64,000 nt of DNA from Solen grandis (lineage: Eukaryota; Mollusca; Bivalvia; Adapedonta; Solenidae). Below, piece after piece: positions 11,857 through 24,821 of this stretch. A program made the translations under genes and the position numbers. Where the stretch lies: the NCBI GenBank assembly GCA_021229015.1, contig CM037783.1:52337154-52401153 (forward strand), read 5' to 3'. The stretch's first letter is position 1. Each line of letters begins with the position of its first letter. Below the pieces are notes generated by a model, which saw only the letters and a program-made list of their open reading frames with translations, made no database searches and was not told where the DNA came from.

Positions 11857-13384
11857 AACAAATTAGATCACGGACCGGAAATAAGAAGTTAGTGATAATA
11901 AACCCTGAGATATACATGTTGTCCATATATCACATTGAAAGCCAGAATTATGCTCATCAGCATACCGGTATATAAAATGAAGGCTGATTAGCCCTGATTT
12001 TTTGAGATTTCAATGAATTATTATGTGTGAATCATGTATTATTTAATTTTATTCATTATAAGGCAAATGAATCTGTGATCATTCTTGATTTGACAAATCA
12101 CATATTTTATTTTATTTATATCATATAAAGTATAAAATAATAAAAAATTAGGTTAGCCTGCTTAATTTAGGATGTGCAAATCCTGTTTGATGCCACAACA
12201 CATGGCCTTGTGAATCTAAATATATATATATTACTGCAGATAATACATGAAGTGAGAAATATGAGATTGTGTTCATGAAGTATGTGCGCCTTAAATAAAT
12301 GTTGCTCCAATATAAAAATTTTAAATCTTGTTTCTTTATCCATGATCTTAAATAATGTATTCTTACAATTTAAGAACCGACTCCTAAATATAGGTACCCT
12401 GTTAGTTACTTTCTTATCAGACAAAAGAAACAAAAAAATTATCAAGGTTATTGATCTCGACTTTTATTCTGAATTTAAAACAAGGTCATGGTGGCCTTCA
12501 TGCTAGTATCAGAAATGCTTTGTATGTTTCATAGGTGATATGATATCTTCCTCACAAATTTGGTAGCTCTAAGCTACATACACTGTAATGACAATAAACA
12601 ACTATCATTGCATGCTTCTACTGGTTTTAACTGTCCAGGGGAAGCATTTATGGCACTTATATAGGCTCATAAACAGGTAACAGATAAAATGAAATTACTG
12701 TAGTGCTATAAATTACATGTATACATTTGTGTCAAGTGCTTTGTACCTGGAGACGAAAAAAGGTATACCAGTCGACAATGTTGTATACAAAAAGGAACAT
12801 GAGGTTGTATTTATATTAATTTTATAAAATGTAGGGTTGGCCATGGACCGTTATCTTAGTATGCCCCTGCATCAGTTGTAAAAGCTTAAAACCTTGATCT
12901 TTTCATTTACTTTTGTTGTTTTTGGGAGCATTGAGCAGCTATTCCCTCATGACTCTGATTTGGAAATTCTGAGTACTTACTCATAGAATTTATATAATTT
13001 CAGACTAGCATATGGGACTGGACACAGTTTTTAAGAAAACCTGGTCCAGTTTTCAGAATCCTTATTGATGTCTCAGCTATTTGATATTTATATTTCATCA
13101 ATAATAATGTTAAGGCACAATACTACATGTACTAATAATAAAACTGAACACATTAATCATGAATTAGATATAATTATACCAACTGAAGATCAGATTGGCT
13201 CTAGGTGTTTCGTCTTTGATCTTAATGGTGATAATACCACATTCAGTTCTGCTCCATTTGAATTGATGAAACATAGAATTAGATTTATTGTTTGAACTCT
13301 ATAGAGAACATTTAGGTCTTTCGGAGTGGCCATTTCTGAAAAGATTTTTTTTTTTTTCATTGACATTCAAGGAATGATCACCTT

Positions 13385-13612
13385 TAAACATGTACCTTGA
13401 AGATTCATGACTAGAGCTGGTGATAATTGATTTACCAAACTTTAAATGATATATAAGAAACAATGGATTTTTCTTTGCCATGCAGACTGTGTAGAATCTG
13501 AGGTACGCTATTCAATTGTATGAGCAAACAGAGAAGATCCTGATCAGACAGCTCCTGGAATGTTTGCTAACCTGTATCAAAACATGTCTATAATTATGAT
13601 GTAAAGGTTTAG
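13385..13612 (+). repeat. MITE-B copy (diverged)
   Basis: Shares the family-B core: GGATTTTTCTTTGCCATGCAG, TGTAGAATCTGAG, TGTATGAGCAAACAGAG and CTGATCAGACAGCTCCTGG. Terminal TTAACCC is not preserved. Confidence 0.5.
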
Positions 13613-15167
13613 TCAAATGACTCAAATTAGTGTCATTTTTACCTGTTCCAATATTGTTCAAGTCAGGTCAAAGAGAGAAAAAAAGAATAAGGAATAAAAA
13701 GAGAGAGAGAAAAAAACCTACATGTGACTAATGGAAAAGTTACATTGACCTGCGGTCATTGACAACAAATAGCTTGTGGCCTGGGTTTCATCATATCTGA
13801 GTTTGTTTATATTATGTAGGTCATTGAAACAAACCTATATCAGGAAACAATTTGCATGCACTAAAGTGTGAAGTTAGTAGTTGAGTTTCCTTTGATTTTG
13901 TGTCACACACTTGTCACAGATCATTTAGCCTCAGCCTTTTCACTGATCTTTACATTGAAAGGTCAGATGGGCATGAAATGCTGTTCGAGACATAAGTGTG
14001 TACAGTACATGGTGTTTGTGAAACTTTTCAAATGTATGACTACAAGGCAAATAATTATACAATTTTTTTTAATTAGAACTTTTCTGCATTTGTTTTTATC
14101 ATATTTTAACCTGCAAACATAGTGATATGCTTGTGAACAATATATGCATAAAAGAATAAATTGGCATTCATATTAATTATTATGTCATGCAAATGTGTAT
14201 GTTAATTACACATGACACAATTATTTGTGATGGTAGGAAGATATTTGTTTATTGAAATTTTATGTATTCATAATTTCAATCTTTTGTTCGCAGTCTGTTC
14301 AACCCATTTCTCTTAAGGATACAAAACACTAAATCTGACGATCACTTGAACAATGTTAGCGAAGCAAAATTTAGATATTGGGGAAAAATATTATAAGCTC
14401 AATAGGTCCTAGTCCCAGAGTAGTTAAAATCACAGGGGCCCGAAGTTGCATGGGGCAATTATTTCGTACTTAATGGTAACATTAAAAAAAGGAAGGGAGG
14501 ACACTGTTTTCAGAGAGAATTTGAAAAAAAGGCGTTTATAATGAAATTCAATACTGAAAATGGATCAGGTTGTGTTTTAATTGCAAATAATAATAAAAAA
14601 ATCCTAAATGTAATTGATGTAGTGTTCCTCTTGTAAAGATAAAAACGTGACTTTATCGCTCCAGTCGAACTTAAAAATAGCCAGGGAAGGCTATTACCGG
14701 TTTCCTGCATAGTGAATATAAAGGTAAGTGTTTTTTGGTCAGTCAAAAGGTAAACGAAACTGACAATTTCTGGGAAAACTTCATTGAGTTACGGAGGTCC
14801 ACTGAAAAGCATAAACAATGCAATTGAAAATGGACACAATGTAATCAGTGATTGACAAGCAGGTACAGAGAAGTCATACCTGCTTACACAATATTCAGTT
14901 TAAATTTATTCACCATCAGCGCCTACATTTGATTCAGTCCCGGCTGTTGTCAAGCTCGATTGGGACATTAAAAACACTCTTTAATAATTTATAAGAGTAA
15001 AACAACACGGGAAGATGGCTTGATTCTTTATTTCTATTCATTTCAAATGCATATGAATTATTTTACTGATCGTTTTTAGCCGAGATGCCATATTAAAAAA
15101 ATAGTGTTCTCCTTTCCTTTTTTTTAATGTAACTATTAAGTATGAAATGATTCGCCCAATGCAATTT

Positions 15168-15390
15168 CGAGCCCCTGTGGTTAAAATCACTCATAGCCCT
15201 TCACTCCTGCTTGGGTTCAGGTCCCAATTTAGTCATTTGGAATTTTATGTGGAGAAGCCATCCATGATTGTGGTAAGGATGGGGCCTCTGTGTAAATTGG
15301 GTCCTTACCCCCTTCGTAATAAAGTGGACATTGCTAAGTTTCAAAGTGCTGTTTTTCACAGTGACAGTAAACTTCATGCTGTATAACAGC
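15168..15390 (+). mobile_element. SINE-2-like fragment
   Basis: B-box-like GGGTTCAGGTCCC followed by ATTTAGTCATTTGGAATTTTATGTGGAGAAGCC, matching the body of the clear SINE-2 at 51651. The right half is too diverged to follow with confidence. Confidence 0.4.
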
Positions 15391-17119
15391 TGAAGCTGTG
15401 CATGTTGTAATATTTACCTTGATATACATATCATAATTATGAAACGGCTAAGGAGTCTGGGTTCTCGGGTGAAGGAAAGAGGTCTTGCATTCACTGATGA
15501 ATTGTTAGAAAACATTATCTCTCACTTATCAGGGAATTAAAAATAAATTCCTAAGATAGATAGCAATTTTGGATAAAATATGAATGAAAGTAAGAAACTT
15601 TAGTATGAAAGATGCCATAAAGATTGTTTTAAAGCAGAAGGGGAAAAAAACAACCCTGCTGGGATTTTATATTTTGGATAACCCTGCCGACTGTAACCAT
15701 GAAATTCTGTCTCTCAGCAATTTTGAAATAAGTCTGATTTGCAGATAAGATATTTTATTGTGGTAGTTTCATTTCACAGTTTACTGTGACCTCTTCATTT
15801 GTCAGACTTATGATTGGTATTCCAAAGAGTCCTCATGAAAGACACAGAATGATGCTTTAAGTTTTAGTTCTAAGTTAACAATGATTTATATGATGCACTA
15901 TGTATATAGAGTAATGAAGGTCTGAAAGAGTTTTCTTGTTGTTGGAAAAAACATTTTTTCCATCCTATTATATAAATTGTGATGTTAATTACAGGTTTGA
16001 GATGATGTTTGGATCAGGCTAGCAGCAGCCTGTTGACTTGCATGCCAAAGCATCAAAGAGCAAGTTTACTGTAATAATTGCCCTAGTTAAATTTACTGAT
16101 ATCATGGTGATGGGGAGAACAGAAAGATGCTCTCTAGCAGAGAGGGGTGGGGGAAAGTTACAGTGTGCATAGGTCACACCTTGTAGCCAGTGTCACATGT
16201 ACTGGGAAGGTCTTAAAAAATGCAGTAATCTGACTCGGTAATCTTTCATTCATATAATTGAACACATTTACCAATTAGTTTGCACACTGGCTACCTAGAG
16301 GACCATTTAATCAAGATGCACCAAAAATAGACCGAAATAAATTATTGATCAAATTGTGCATATACATGCAGATGGAAAATTCTGCCCTAAGGTAGCAAAG
16401 TTTAGCCATTGTATAGATCAGTTATATATAATGGCCTAGTCCAGAGTGATTTGCATATAAATAACATAGCAAAAGTTCTGAAAGGTTTCAGCCTTTGACC
16501 ACAGTGCGTATGAACTTGAAAGAAGCAGGTGTCTTGAGGTACTTGAATGTTACAAGAATACATTGCATATTTATTTCTTTTAATCTATGGAGGCACAGAG
16601 CTCTGATACAGAATGTTAAAAATAGCATTAAAATCCTATTAAAAGAACATGTAGCCTGGATCGGAAAGTTAGCAGTACTGGAAAACTTAACTACAGGGGA
16701 TATAGCAGTATGTACACCTAGCTCTTCAGGTGTTGTGCTTGTATGGTGGAGTCTTGCTCAAATTAATCCCATTTTCATGCTTTTGGCACAGAGTTAATCT
16801 TTGCTCCATGATGCTTTTTGTTGTAGATTATTTGATCAGTGCTAAACAGAAAACCAAAATTATATATATGATTTTGGGCATGACAGGTTTTGTGTATTAA
16901 AAATGGGATCGCAGAATTATGAATTACCCAAATTACATGTAATTAGTGGCAAAGAGCATTTAAACCCTATTAACTTTATTGTAAGTGGTTTGTGAAACAA
17001 TGGAATTTTTTTGGGTCAATCTATAGTATCTGAGCTATAATATTGTATGAGTTAACAAAGGAGACTGTTATCTCAAACATCTTTCTGAGTCTACTCTGTT
17101 TGACATTTCATCAAATGCA

Positions 17120-17295
17120 TCTATATGACTGCCTTTGCTACCGGTGCAGACCAAAATCAGCCAGCACATCTGTACAGTCTGATCATGGTCTGCACTGTTT
17201 GCTGTTTACTAATTCATTCAATAAATTTTTGTGCAAGCACCCCCAAAAACAACTAATGGTGCATCTTAGAAATTTAGCATACAAGTTTTAGCCTA
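17120..17295 (-). repeat. MITE-C copy (diverged, reverse)
   Basis: GGTGCAGACCAAAATCAGCC...TCTGATCATGGTCTGCAC and a TTAGCATACAAG end are the inverse of the family-C copy at 55341. Confidence 0.45.
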
Positions 17296-18759
17296 CCAAA
17301 AGTTCCTTCCAGTGCATTTCTTAACTTTTTGGTATAGAGTGAAAGCTGATTTAGATTTAACCAAAGGATTTGTGACGTTACCAGAATTTCTGACAAAAAT
17401 CAAATTGTAAATAAGTTCATATTATCATTGGAAATAAATAATATTTCCATCAATGACATAACTTGATATGTTATAGCTCTCAATGCATACATCGACATAT
17501 ATACCACATTAGAAAGGTTCAGTTTTAACTTTAGCTCTACTGCGAGGCCAGTGCCCTCTTTTTGTTGAATTTTGGGCCAATTAAGGGTCTCATTCCCCCT
17601 CTAAATCATATACTTTTTTCCCTAGTCATTGAAAAATTCCCCTATGAAATAAGTACAATACTTAACAGTAAATTGTTTCTTAGTTAAAAAGTTTATTAGA
17701 AAGTTACTGAAAAAAAAATCACTGTATGTGTATTATAATAGAAAATTAGGTGTTTAAATGTCAGCCTTACTGATAATAGGCACACGTGACAGGTAATGGC
17801 TATGAGCAGACCTGTTAATTTAGACTTCTGCTAAACAGTTCAATTGCTGCCCAGATCTGCGCAATTAGATCAGCACTCTGCTTACTGTTATGTAAAAGCC
17901 CAGTATAGGGATACTATTACCCGGTAAATACATTGTAATCATACAGATACAGGAATTAAGGTCATGACCCCAAGGGTTTGTTGCAAAATGCATATAATGA
18001 ATGAATGAATGAAATTATGAATAAAGGCGTCTTTCCCTGCAATATCAAGTGTAACCCCCGATCGTTTTTTGCATTTGATAGGATATGGGCTAAATAGAAA
18101 ACTTGCACGTGATCAAAAAAGCTAAAATGGCTGATAAAATGGCGGCTCAAGGTATTACATAACTTCACGCTGGTCCCCGTCCCATCGTAAGGATTCTGAA
18201 TAACACATAGTACTGAGCGGGCAAACATATTTTCAGGTGCTTGTCTTATATCCGGCAAGTAGCGAGGAATGACTTTAAGTGTTCCTTCCTATGGGAAGGA
18301 AAAATAAAAGAGAGGTACAGTACGTAGGAGGGGCAGGTCAAGGTGGTTGTACAAAATACAAGTACAAACATCTGGCCACTGGCCAGACTGGAGACCAAAA
18401 CAGTCTACCTGTTCTCCTTGAATAATAGCTGACCCTGTGTGGTAATCCTATCAGCTGTTATTAAACTCCGATTATTCTGATTTTTTATCTTGGTTAAATT
18501 GATTACAAACATGTCTGGTTATTATGTAATTGTTATTAGGTGTTACATATCAGTATGTTTACCTGCAGTCTTGAAAGATATTTCTCCACTGTTTTTCAAG
18601 ATATTTCTCTACTGTTTTTCATAAAAGATTAAGAGAGAGAGGGTTATGATAATATATTTGTTAACCCATTTTAAGTTGTTGATTTTGCTAAAAGTGAAAC
18701 ATGAATTTATAAACAGCATGCAATAATTCACCAATGTTTTGGGTTTCTTTTATTTGATT

Positions 18760-18870
18760 GGAAACAAGTTCTTACATTTACCCATCCCCGAAGGCCCTTG
18801 GTTAGACCAATACTTTGCGCCTGAGATGGCTTGTATACAGGGTTGGAACTAAAAACCTTGTGGGTCATTT
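18760..18870 (-). mobile_element. SINE-3 fragment
   Basis: GGAAACAAGTTCTTACA, then CCTTGGTTAGACCAATACTTTGCGCCTG, as in the copy at 3315; the tRNA-related head is lost. Confidence 0.5.
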
Positions 18871-19350
18871 TTCATTTTTAACTGTTAGCAAATTTAAAAT
18901 ACAGCCATACAGTCTGTCAGCAAGAATTGTTTTAGGACTTGCATCATTTTTAATTTGTTTATAAACATTTGCCCGCACATTCAAATATTGCATCCATGCA
19001 ACAGTATTTCTTATTTTATTTCATAGACTCTTCAGATGATTATATTATACAGTATTCCCTGATATATTTGAAGATATATGATAAAATTCTCTTCACTTCA
19101 GTGCTTCTGCACTAAGATAACATTATGTTTCATGCAAAATAAACAACTTGCACAGTATGATTGGCCATTAATCCTAAGTTCATTTTAATTTAGCAATGAC
19201 AGGTACCATACATACGTTGCAGTATGGATTTTCTTGCCAGTCTTAATCAGACTTTGTTGTAAACAAATCTATCCATGCCTTTCCTACCACGCAGACATAT
19301 TTCCCGCGGAATGCCACCTGTTGTGCTGTCATGCATAATCATACAGTTAT

Positions 19351-19450
19351 NNNNNNNNNNNNNNNNNNNNNNNNNNNNNNNNNNNNNNNNNNNNNNNNNN
19401 NNNNNNNNNNNNNNNNNNNNNNNNNNNNNNNNNNNNNNNNNNNNNNNNNN
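19351..19450. other. Assembly gap of 100 N
   Basis: Exactly 100 N, the usual placeholder for a gap of unknown size. Any reading frame crossing it is meaningless. Confidence 0.99.
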
Positions 19451-20229
19451 GCTGCACATCCTCACATTGATAGGGCATGCATGCATGTCATGTTAAAACA
19501 ATGCATTGTTATATATACACAAATCAACCCTGGGGTACTCTATTAATCACACAAGTAAGCCATTTTCACCATGACATTCACAATTAAGCCAGATGAAGCT
19601 GAAAGCAGTCTGTGTCAGCCACTCTATATTTGGGTGGCATGTAAAGTGAATTACCACATTGTCAGTCATTTGCAAGGTGACTGTTTCCACTCAGGCTTGT
19701 GTCTAGGACCCCTGCATAAACTAGGGTGAACAACCTTTTCATAACTGATGAATATGAAATGTAGATGCTGCCGCATTCTATATAATGAAAAATTGACTAT
19801 AGGCTGTAAGCAGGCAGGTAATCATGATTAGACATGACCTAGTTGAACATGCAGTGAGAGAGATTGTGTGATGTATGGATGTCACTCAGTCCAGTGCAGG
19901 TGTTCGTCATGACATCACTATGTTCGGGGGCCTATTTCACAGACTAGGCATATAAATGTCGTAGAAACGTACATTGTGACTTTTTTGTTATTGAATTAAG
20001 CATATCTTTAGTTTCAGAACTTTTAAGTACTATTGACTAGATTGCTGTCATTTTAAGACTATATTGGTAATTATACTTATATGTGCTTGTGGTAGCTATC
20101 AGTTACTTGGAACCTCCGATATAATGAGGGCAGAGCCTAGGCCCCGCTCATTTACATAAGCTGGTGCCTATAGTACACATGTCGCCTTTCCATATATTGA
20201 AAACTTTTTATTGACATTTTTGTCCTTGT

Positions 20230-20502
20230 TAGGCCCCTACAGTGGGGACTATTATAGGTTTGCCCTCTGTGTGTCCCTCTATCTGTCCGTCTGGAAATCT
20301 GGATCCCACGATAATTTAAAAACAGTTTTAGTTAATATTATGAAACTTGTGATATGAATAGATGGAAGTATGGAGATTCTGCATATCACTTTGTTGTTGT
20401 TTTTTCTCGGACCAAAATTCTGGTTGCTATGGTAACAGAAAAATTATGCACCTCACCGGAAGGGGACTCATGTATTGTGTGCAACACCAGTTACTTGTTC
20501 CT
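20230..20502 (+). repeat. Repeat family E copy 1
   Basis: Nearly collinear with 29881-30161: GGAAATCTGGATCC, TATTATGAAACTTG, AATAGATGG.AGTATGGAGATTCT, GGACCAAAATTCTGGTTGCT, then GGTAACAGAAAAATTATGCA. Ends resemble GTCCCC and GGGGAC. Confidence 0.65.
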
Positions 20503-20540
20503 TTTGTTTCTAGAACTGAAGCTTTGATTTGAGCAAGGAT

Positions 20541-21160
20541 AGTCCAGAACATGTTAAGATAGTCCAGAAAACTTGTGGATAGTCTAGAACATGTTGAGAT
20601 ACTCCAGATAACTTATGGAAAGTCCAGAACAAATCAAGAGCATGTTTAGTAGTCCAGAACATGTTGGAATAGACCAGGACATGTTGGGAAAGTCCAGAAT
20701 ATTTTAAGGTAGTCCACTGTCCAGAACCTGTTGGAATGGATCAGAACCTGTTGAGATAGTCCAGAACATGTTAAGGTAGTCCAGAACATGTTGGAATAAA
20801 CCAGAACATTTTGGGACAGTCCAGAACATGTGAAGGTAGTTCAGAACCTGTTTGGATAGTCCAGAGCTTGTTAAGGTTGTCCATAACATGTTGGAATAGA
20901 CCAGAAAATGTTGGGATAGTCCAGAGCATGTTAAGGTAGTCTATAGTCCAGAACATGTTGAAATAGACCAGAAAATGTTGGGGTAGTCCAGAATATGTTA
21001 AGGTAGTCCAGAACACGTTGGAATTGACCAGAAAATGTTGGGATAGTCCAGAACAAGTTGGAATAGTCCAGAACAGAGCAGGTTAGGAAAGTTAAGAATG
21101 TGTTAAAATAGTCCAGAACATGTTAAGATAGCCCAGAACATGTTAGGATTGTTCAGAACT
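20541..21160 (+). repeat. Degenerate 20-bp tandem array
   Basis: About 30 units of AGTCCAGAACATGTTGGGAT with point changes and a few length variants run for 620 bases. Alternating AGTCC and AGACC starts and AAGGT or GGAAT ends occur. The unit has no stop in its antisense reading, which creates long artefactual - strand frames. Confidence 0.85.
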
Positions 21161-21940
21161 TTTCTTTTATGTTTTACATCAATATCTCTGTTTCCATCAT
21201 GCAAAGCACTGACTGTTTTATCTAGCTGATCAATGCAAATATGAAAATACCATGTTGGTTTATGTAACTCTGCAAATCTTCAAAGAGCAAGGCTAATGTT
21301 TGTCAGCCTATGGTCTAACCACACTTCCAGTCTTACAGCACCAATCAATGTCATTAGTTGTCTGCAGAATCGTTTCTTGATAAGTAGAACTAAAAGAGAA
21401 ATGTAGGCATTTAAACCACAGACAAAGCATAATTATAGGCAATGGAAGTGTGATTTTCGCCAGGTCTGGTGTGCCTTGTTGCAAACATTAGGTCAAATGA
21501 ACTGTAAAATTGTATACCTGTTTAGTTGGACTGAGTTTAATATTATTCATTGATCTTTCCTTTGACAATGGCTGATGCATACATGATATGCCAGGTCTGT
21601 GGTATACAAATTGTAACACTAAAGTGTTGCGGGGGACAGAAATCAATTGTGTGAGTAATCATGGAACTCCTGTACTGCCAGGTATATTAGTCATTAATTA
21701 ACATGCTGAATCTGGTTTGAATTTACCAACAATACTTACTCAGGTAGTACTAAGCAATACTCAGTAGCTAAATAAGATTTGAATGCATTCCACTCTTCTT
21801 GTTTAATGAAATGTTTAATTGAAGGACTAGTTGACATAAACATGGCAGTTATACTAACAAACAATACTTGTTAAGAAAAGATAGAAAGAAAACGTTTCAT
21901 TACAGAAATAAGAAAGGTGAAAGAATAAATGCAAGTGGTG

Positions 21941-22169
21941 TTAACCCTTTCCCTCATAGAGGACACCATGAAAAGACCTATGCGAACAGCATAAAACCAG
22001 ATCAGCCTGCGAGTAACTCGCTGGCTGATCAGGTTTTATGCTGTTCGCTGCTCCTCAGTGGTCTGGAAATGGGGACTTTATAATTAAATTTGGTAAGGTT
22101 TAACTGTGGTTTTCTGCAGATCAGGCTATAGAGTGCGTCAAAATGAGTCTATATGAGGGAAAGGGTTAA
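21941..22169 (+). mobile_element. MITE-A copy 3
   Basis: Full TTAA-flanked terminal repeats and palindrome; about 14 bases are missing between the CAGGCT and GAGTGCGTC blocks near 22125. Confidence 0.85.
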
Positions 22170-22414
22170 GAATGAAATTTGAGCCACTGGACAGGTGGCT
22201 CTAAGCATTAAGGAATGATACTGTTGGAGGGTATACATGTGTGACGTGTGTATTGTTCTTCAATTTACCTGAAAGTAGGTGTCAATCACTTTGTCACATA
22301 CTCATACTGATCTTTTCAGACACTGTAATTGAACCCTTTCGCTGCATTCACACATGTGCCATTCTTCTCCATGATATGCAATAGAAAAACCAAATCAGAC
22401 TGAAAACAATAAGG

Positions 22415-22694
22415 TTTGTTTGGTGAGTGGTTTGAGTGTCCACCTCAGGATTTAAATGTCATGGGTTCAATCCCAGATAGCGACAAAAAGTTGTTAAATA
22501 TGATATTTGTAGCTCCCTGCTTGGTAAGCAACATATATATAAAAAATAATATATATAGGGTAATCCCAGGACTGGTTTGCCCGTTGTCAGGATAATGTAA
22601 CTGGATTATGTCGTAACGGCATAATACTGCAGTGTGGCAGCACTGTATCTGTCTCATGTAGACTTAGTCTCCAAATGGCTGAAGCACTTTCAAT
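22415..22694 (+). mobile_element. SINE-1 copy
   Basis: A-box-like GGTGAGTGGTTTGAG, B-box GGGTTCAATCCC, body CCCAGGACTGGTTTGCCC and ATACTGCAGTGTGGCAGCAC, tail CTCCAAATGGCTGAA. Confidence 0.65.
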
Positions 22695-22810
22695 GAATTA
22701 TTATACTCATATAAGTTTATTTCCTTTCAAATCAAATATTGCTTGTTATTATAAGTAATGATACTTTATGTCAACTTGACTTTTTTGGAAAACAGGCAGT
22801 TCTGTTTCAT

Positions 22811-23052
22811 TTAACCCTTTCCCTCATATAGACTCATTTTGACGCAATCAGTAGGTACCACATAAAGCCTGATCTGCAGAAAACCACAGTTAAAAATTAC
22901 CAAATTTAATTATAAAGTCCACATTTCCAGACCACTGAGGAGCAGCTAACAGCATAAAACCTGATCAGCCTGCAAGTTACTCGCAGGCTGATCTGGTTTT
23001 ATGCTGTTCGCATAGGTCTTTTCATGGTTTCCTCTATGAGGGAAAGGGTTAA
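22811..23052 (-). mobile_element. MITE-A copy 4 (full length, reverse)
   Basis: Both 17-bp TTAA-ended terminal repeats and the palindrome are present, inverted relative to copy 3 about 640 bases upstream. Confidence 0.85.
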
Positions 23053-23784
23053 GAATCTAAGTCTTCATTAGCCCTTAGTGCTTTATTTTAGTATTGTTGG
23101 TGGAATTCAAACCTGGTTTTAGTGTTACTTTCATATGTCAAATGTACTGATATATTGCTAATAGGGCAAAAGATACCGAGAAATACCACACATAAAACTC
23201 CTTTCCTTCAATGATAACTCCCAAGTGGTAAAGAGATACATCTTCAGTCAGGGGACAGATCATTAACTTATTTATTCTTATTCTCATATCAACTTTCATT
23301 TCTCTTTGACTTGCTCACTTGATACTTTGTAATCCTGTATTTCCTTGGTTTCAATTGAAACCTCAGAAGATTCAGCCATGTTTGAAATTTATACCCATGA
23401 TATTACAAGAATAATTCTGTACCATAATTCTTTTTCAAAACCTGCTGCAGAGTTTTTTTATTGAGCTCACACTAGTATCATATAACTTAAAATCTTTGCT
23501 TCGACTAAAATCTTCCTGAAATGGCTCCTGATATATATCCCTTGTGGAGGAAGGATATAATATAGGAGAAAAACATTGTGTTTAATTCTGGAATTCTATT
23601 CTTGCACAACAGTGTGAGTGGTAACAAACTAAGAATAACCTGTAATCTTCATAGCACATAATTTATAGTTTGGGAATGAGACTCTGCTGTTTTCTGATAT
23701 AATTACTGGGGTAAACATTCTTGTCAATACCAGGTTTGAGCTGTATCATTTCTTCAACATTTCATAGTCTGTGGAATCATCAGG

Positions 23785-23885
23785 GTACAAAAGTTACTAG
23801 CGTCTTGGTGATTGGATGCCCACCCCGTAACAGGGATGTCTTGGGTTCAATTCCCAGCATCGACATACCAAAGTCTTATAAATGG
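23785..23885 (+). mobile_element. SINE-1 head fragment
   Basis: TTGGTGATTGGATGCCCACC and B-box GGGTTCAATTCCC followed by ATACCAAAGTCTTATAAATGG; truncated after the head. Confidence 0.45.
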
Positions 23886-24009
23886 TGTTTGTATATCTTG
23901 GGGATTCCTGGGTTGTACCTCCCAGGAAAGACTATGAAATAATCATGTCCCCATTAGGTTTCAAACTCACAACCTTTGGTATTAGAGTTAAGTTTAAACA
24001 CCCTTTTTT

Positions 24010-24175
24010 ACATCACCGGGGAAACAAGCTTTTACAAATTCTACTAACACCCCTCAGTGGTTCCTGGGTTGAACCAGTACTTAGCAACTGGGAAGGTCAT
24101 CAAAGGTTCTTGCACCCAAAACAGGATTTGAATGCACAACTATGATCTACAGTCATGTACACTAGCTGTGGACCA
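24010..24175 (-). mobile_element. SINE-3 copy
   Basis: GGAAACAAGCTTTTACAAAT, GGTTCCTGGGTTGAACCAGT, then a degraded tRNA-like head ending GCTGTGGACCACCG. Confidence 0.55.
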
Positions 24176-24474
24176 CCGTCTCTTTTACAAACAAACTTGT
24201 GAAATTGAATCAATATGTTGTAAAGGTCTATCCAGCTAGGTTTGTTATTTGTGAGAATTTCACGTGGTCTTCATGCTGATACAATTACAGCTTTGGTTTT
24301 AATAATGAATCTCTTTTTAATGATAAATCTCATTCCTGCAGCAAGTTTCCCCTGTCTTGACGTGTAGAGCATAATATAAAATCTAGCTGAGACCCTCAGG
24401 CACTGTCAGTATTGTATGGTTCTATCATTGCTTCAATTAGTTGCTACACAGTTTAACTTATTCTGCATGTAACT

Positions 24475-24622
24475 TTAACCCAATTTGCCTCATGAATATT
24501 CATGTACAAATTTATTAAGTGATAAATACACAGAACTTTAAATAAGTTTTTGAAACAATGGATTTTTTTCCTCATGCAAACTGTGTTGAATTTGTGCCAC
24601 AATATTGTATGAGCAAAGTCAA
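24475..24622 (+). repeat. MITE-B fragment
   Basis: TTAACCCAATTTGCCTCATG start, then GGATTTTTTTCCTCATGCA and ACAATATTGTATGAGCAAA; right third missing. Confidence 0.5.
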
Positions 24623-24821
24623 AGCCCAGAGGTTTGGGCTTTCGTTGTCTATTAATTTGCCAGTGTGCCAAAGCACATTTGCATGTGGTCAAGAGTTTTT
24701 AAACAAATCAGTTATTTTTAATACATGCTGATCAGGATTTTTGGTGTCAGTATGAGCTGGGATCTGCTAAAATCACCCAGTAACTTGAAAATCCTCCCTA
24801 GGATGCTTTTCTTAAATGAAT

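Noticed and set aside
19247..19546. Frames crossing 19351-19450
   Set aside because: They translate 100 N of an assembly gap.
20704..21016. Long - strand frames rich in F, W and L
   Set aside because: Artefacts of the 20-bp tandem array.
21868..22083. Recurrent NPFPHRGHHEKTYANSIKPDQPASNS peptide in several frames (also 43457, 55496, 59718)
   Set aside because: The recurring peptide is the MITE-A sequence read in one frame; it is split by family differences and has no coding constraint.
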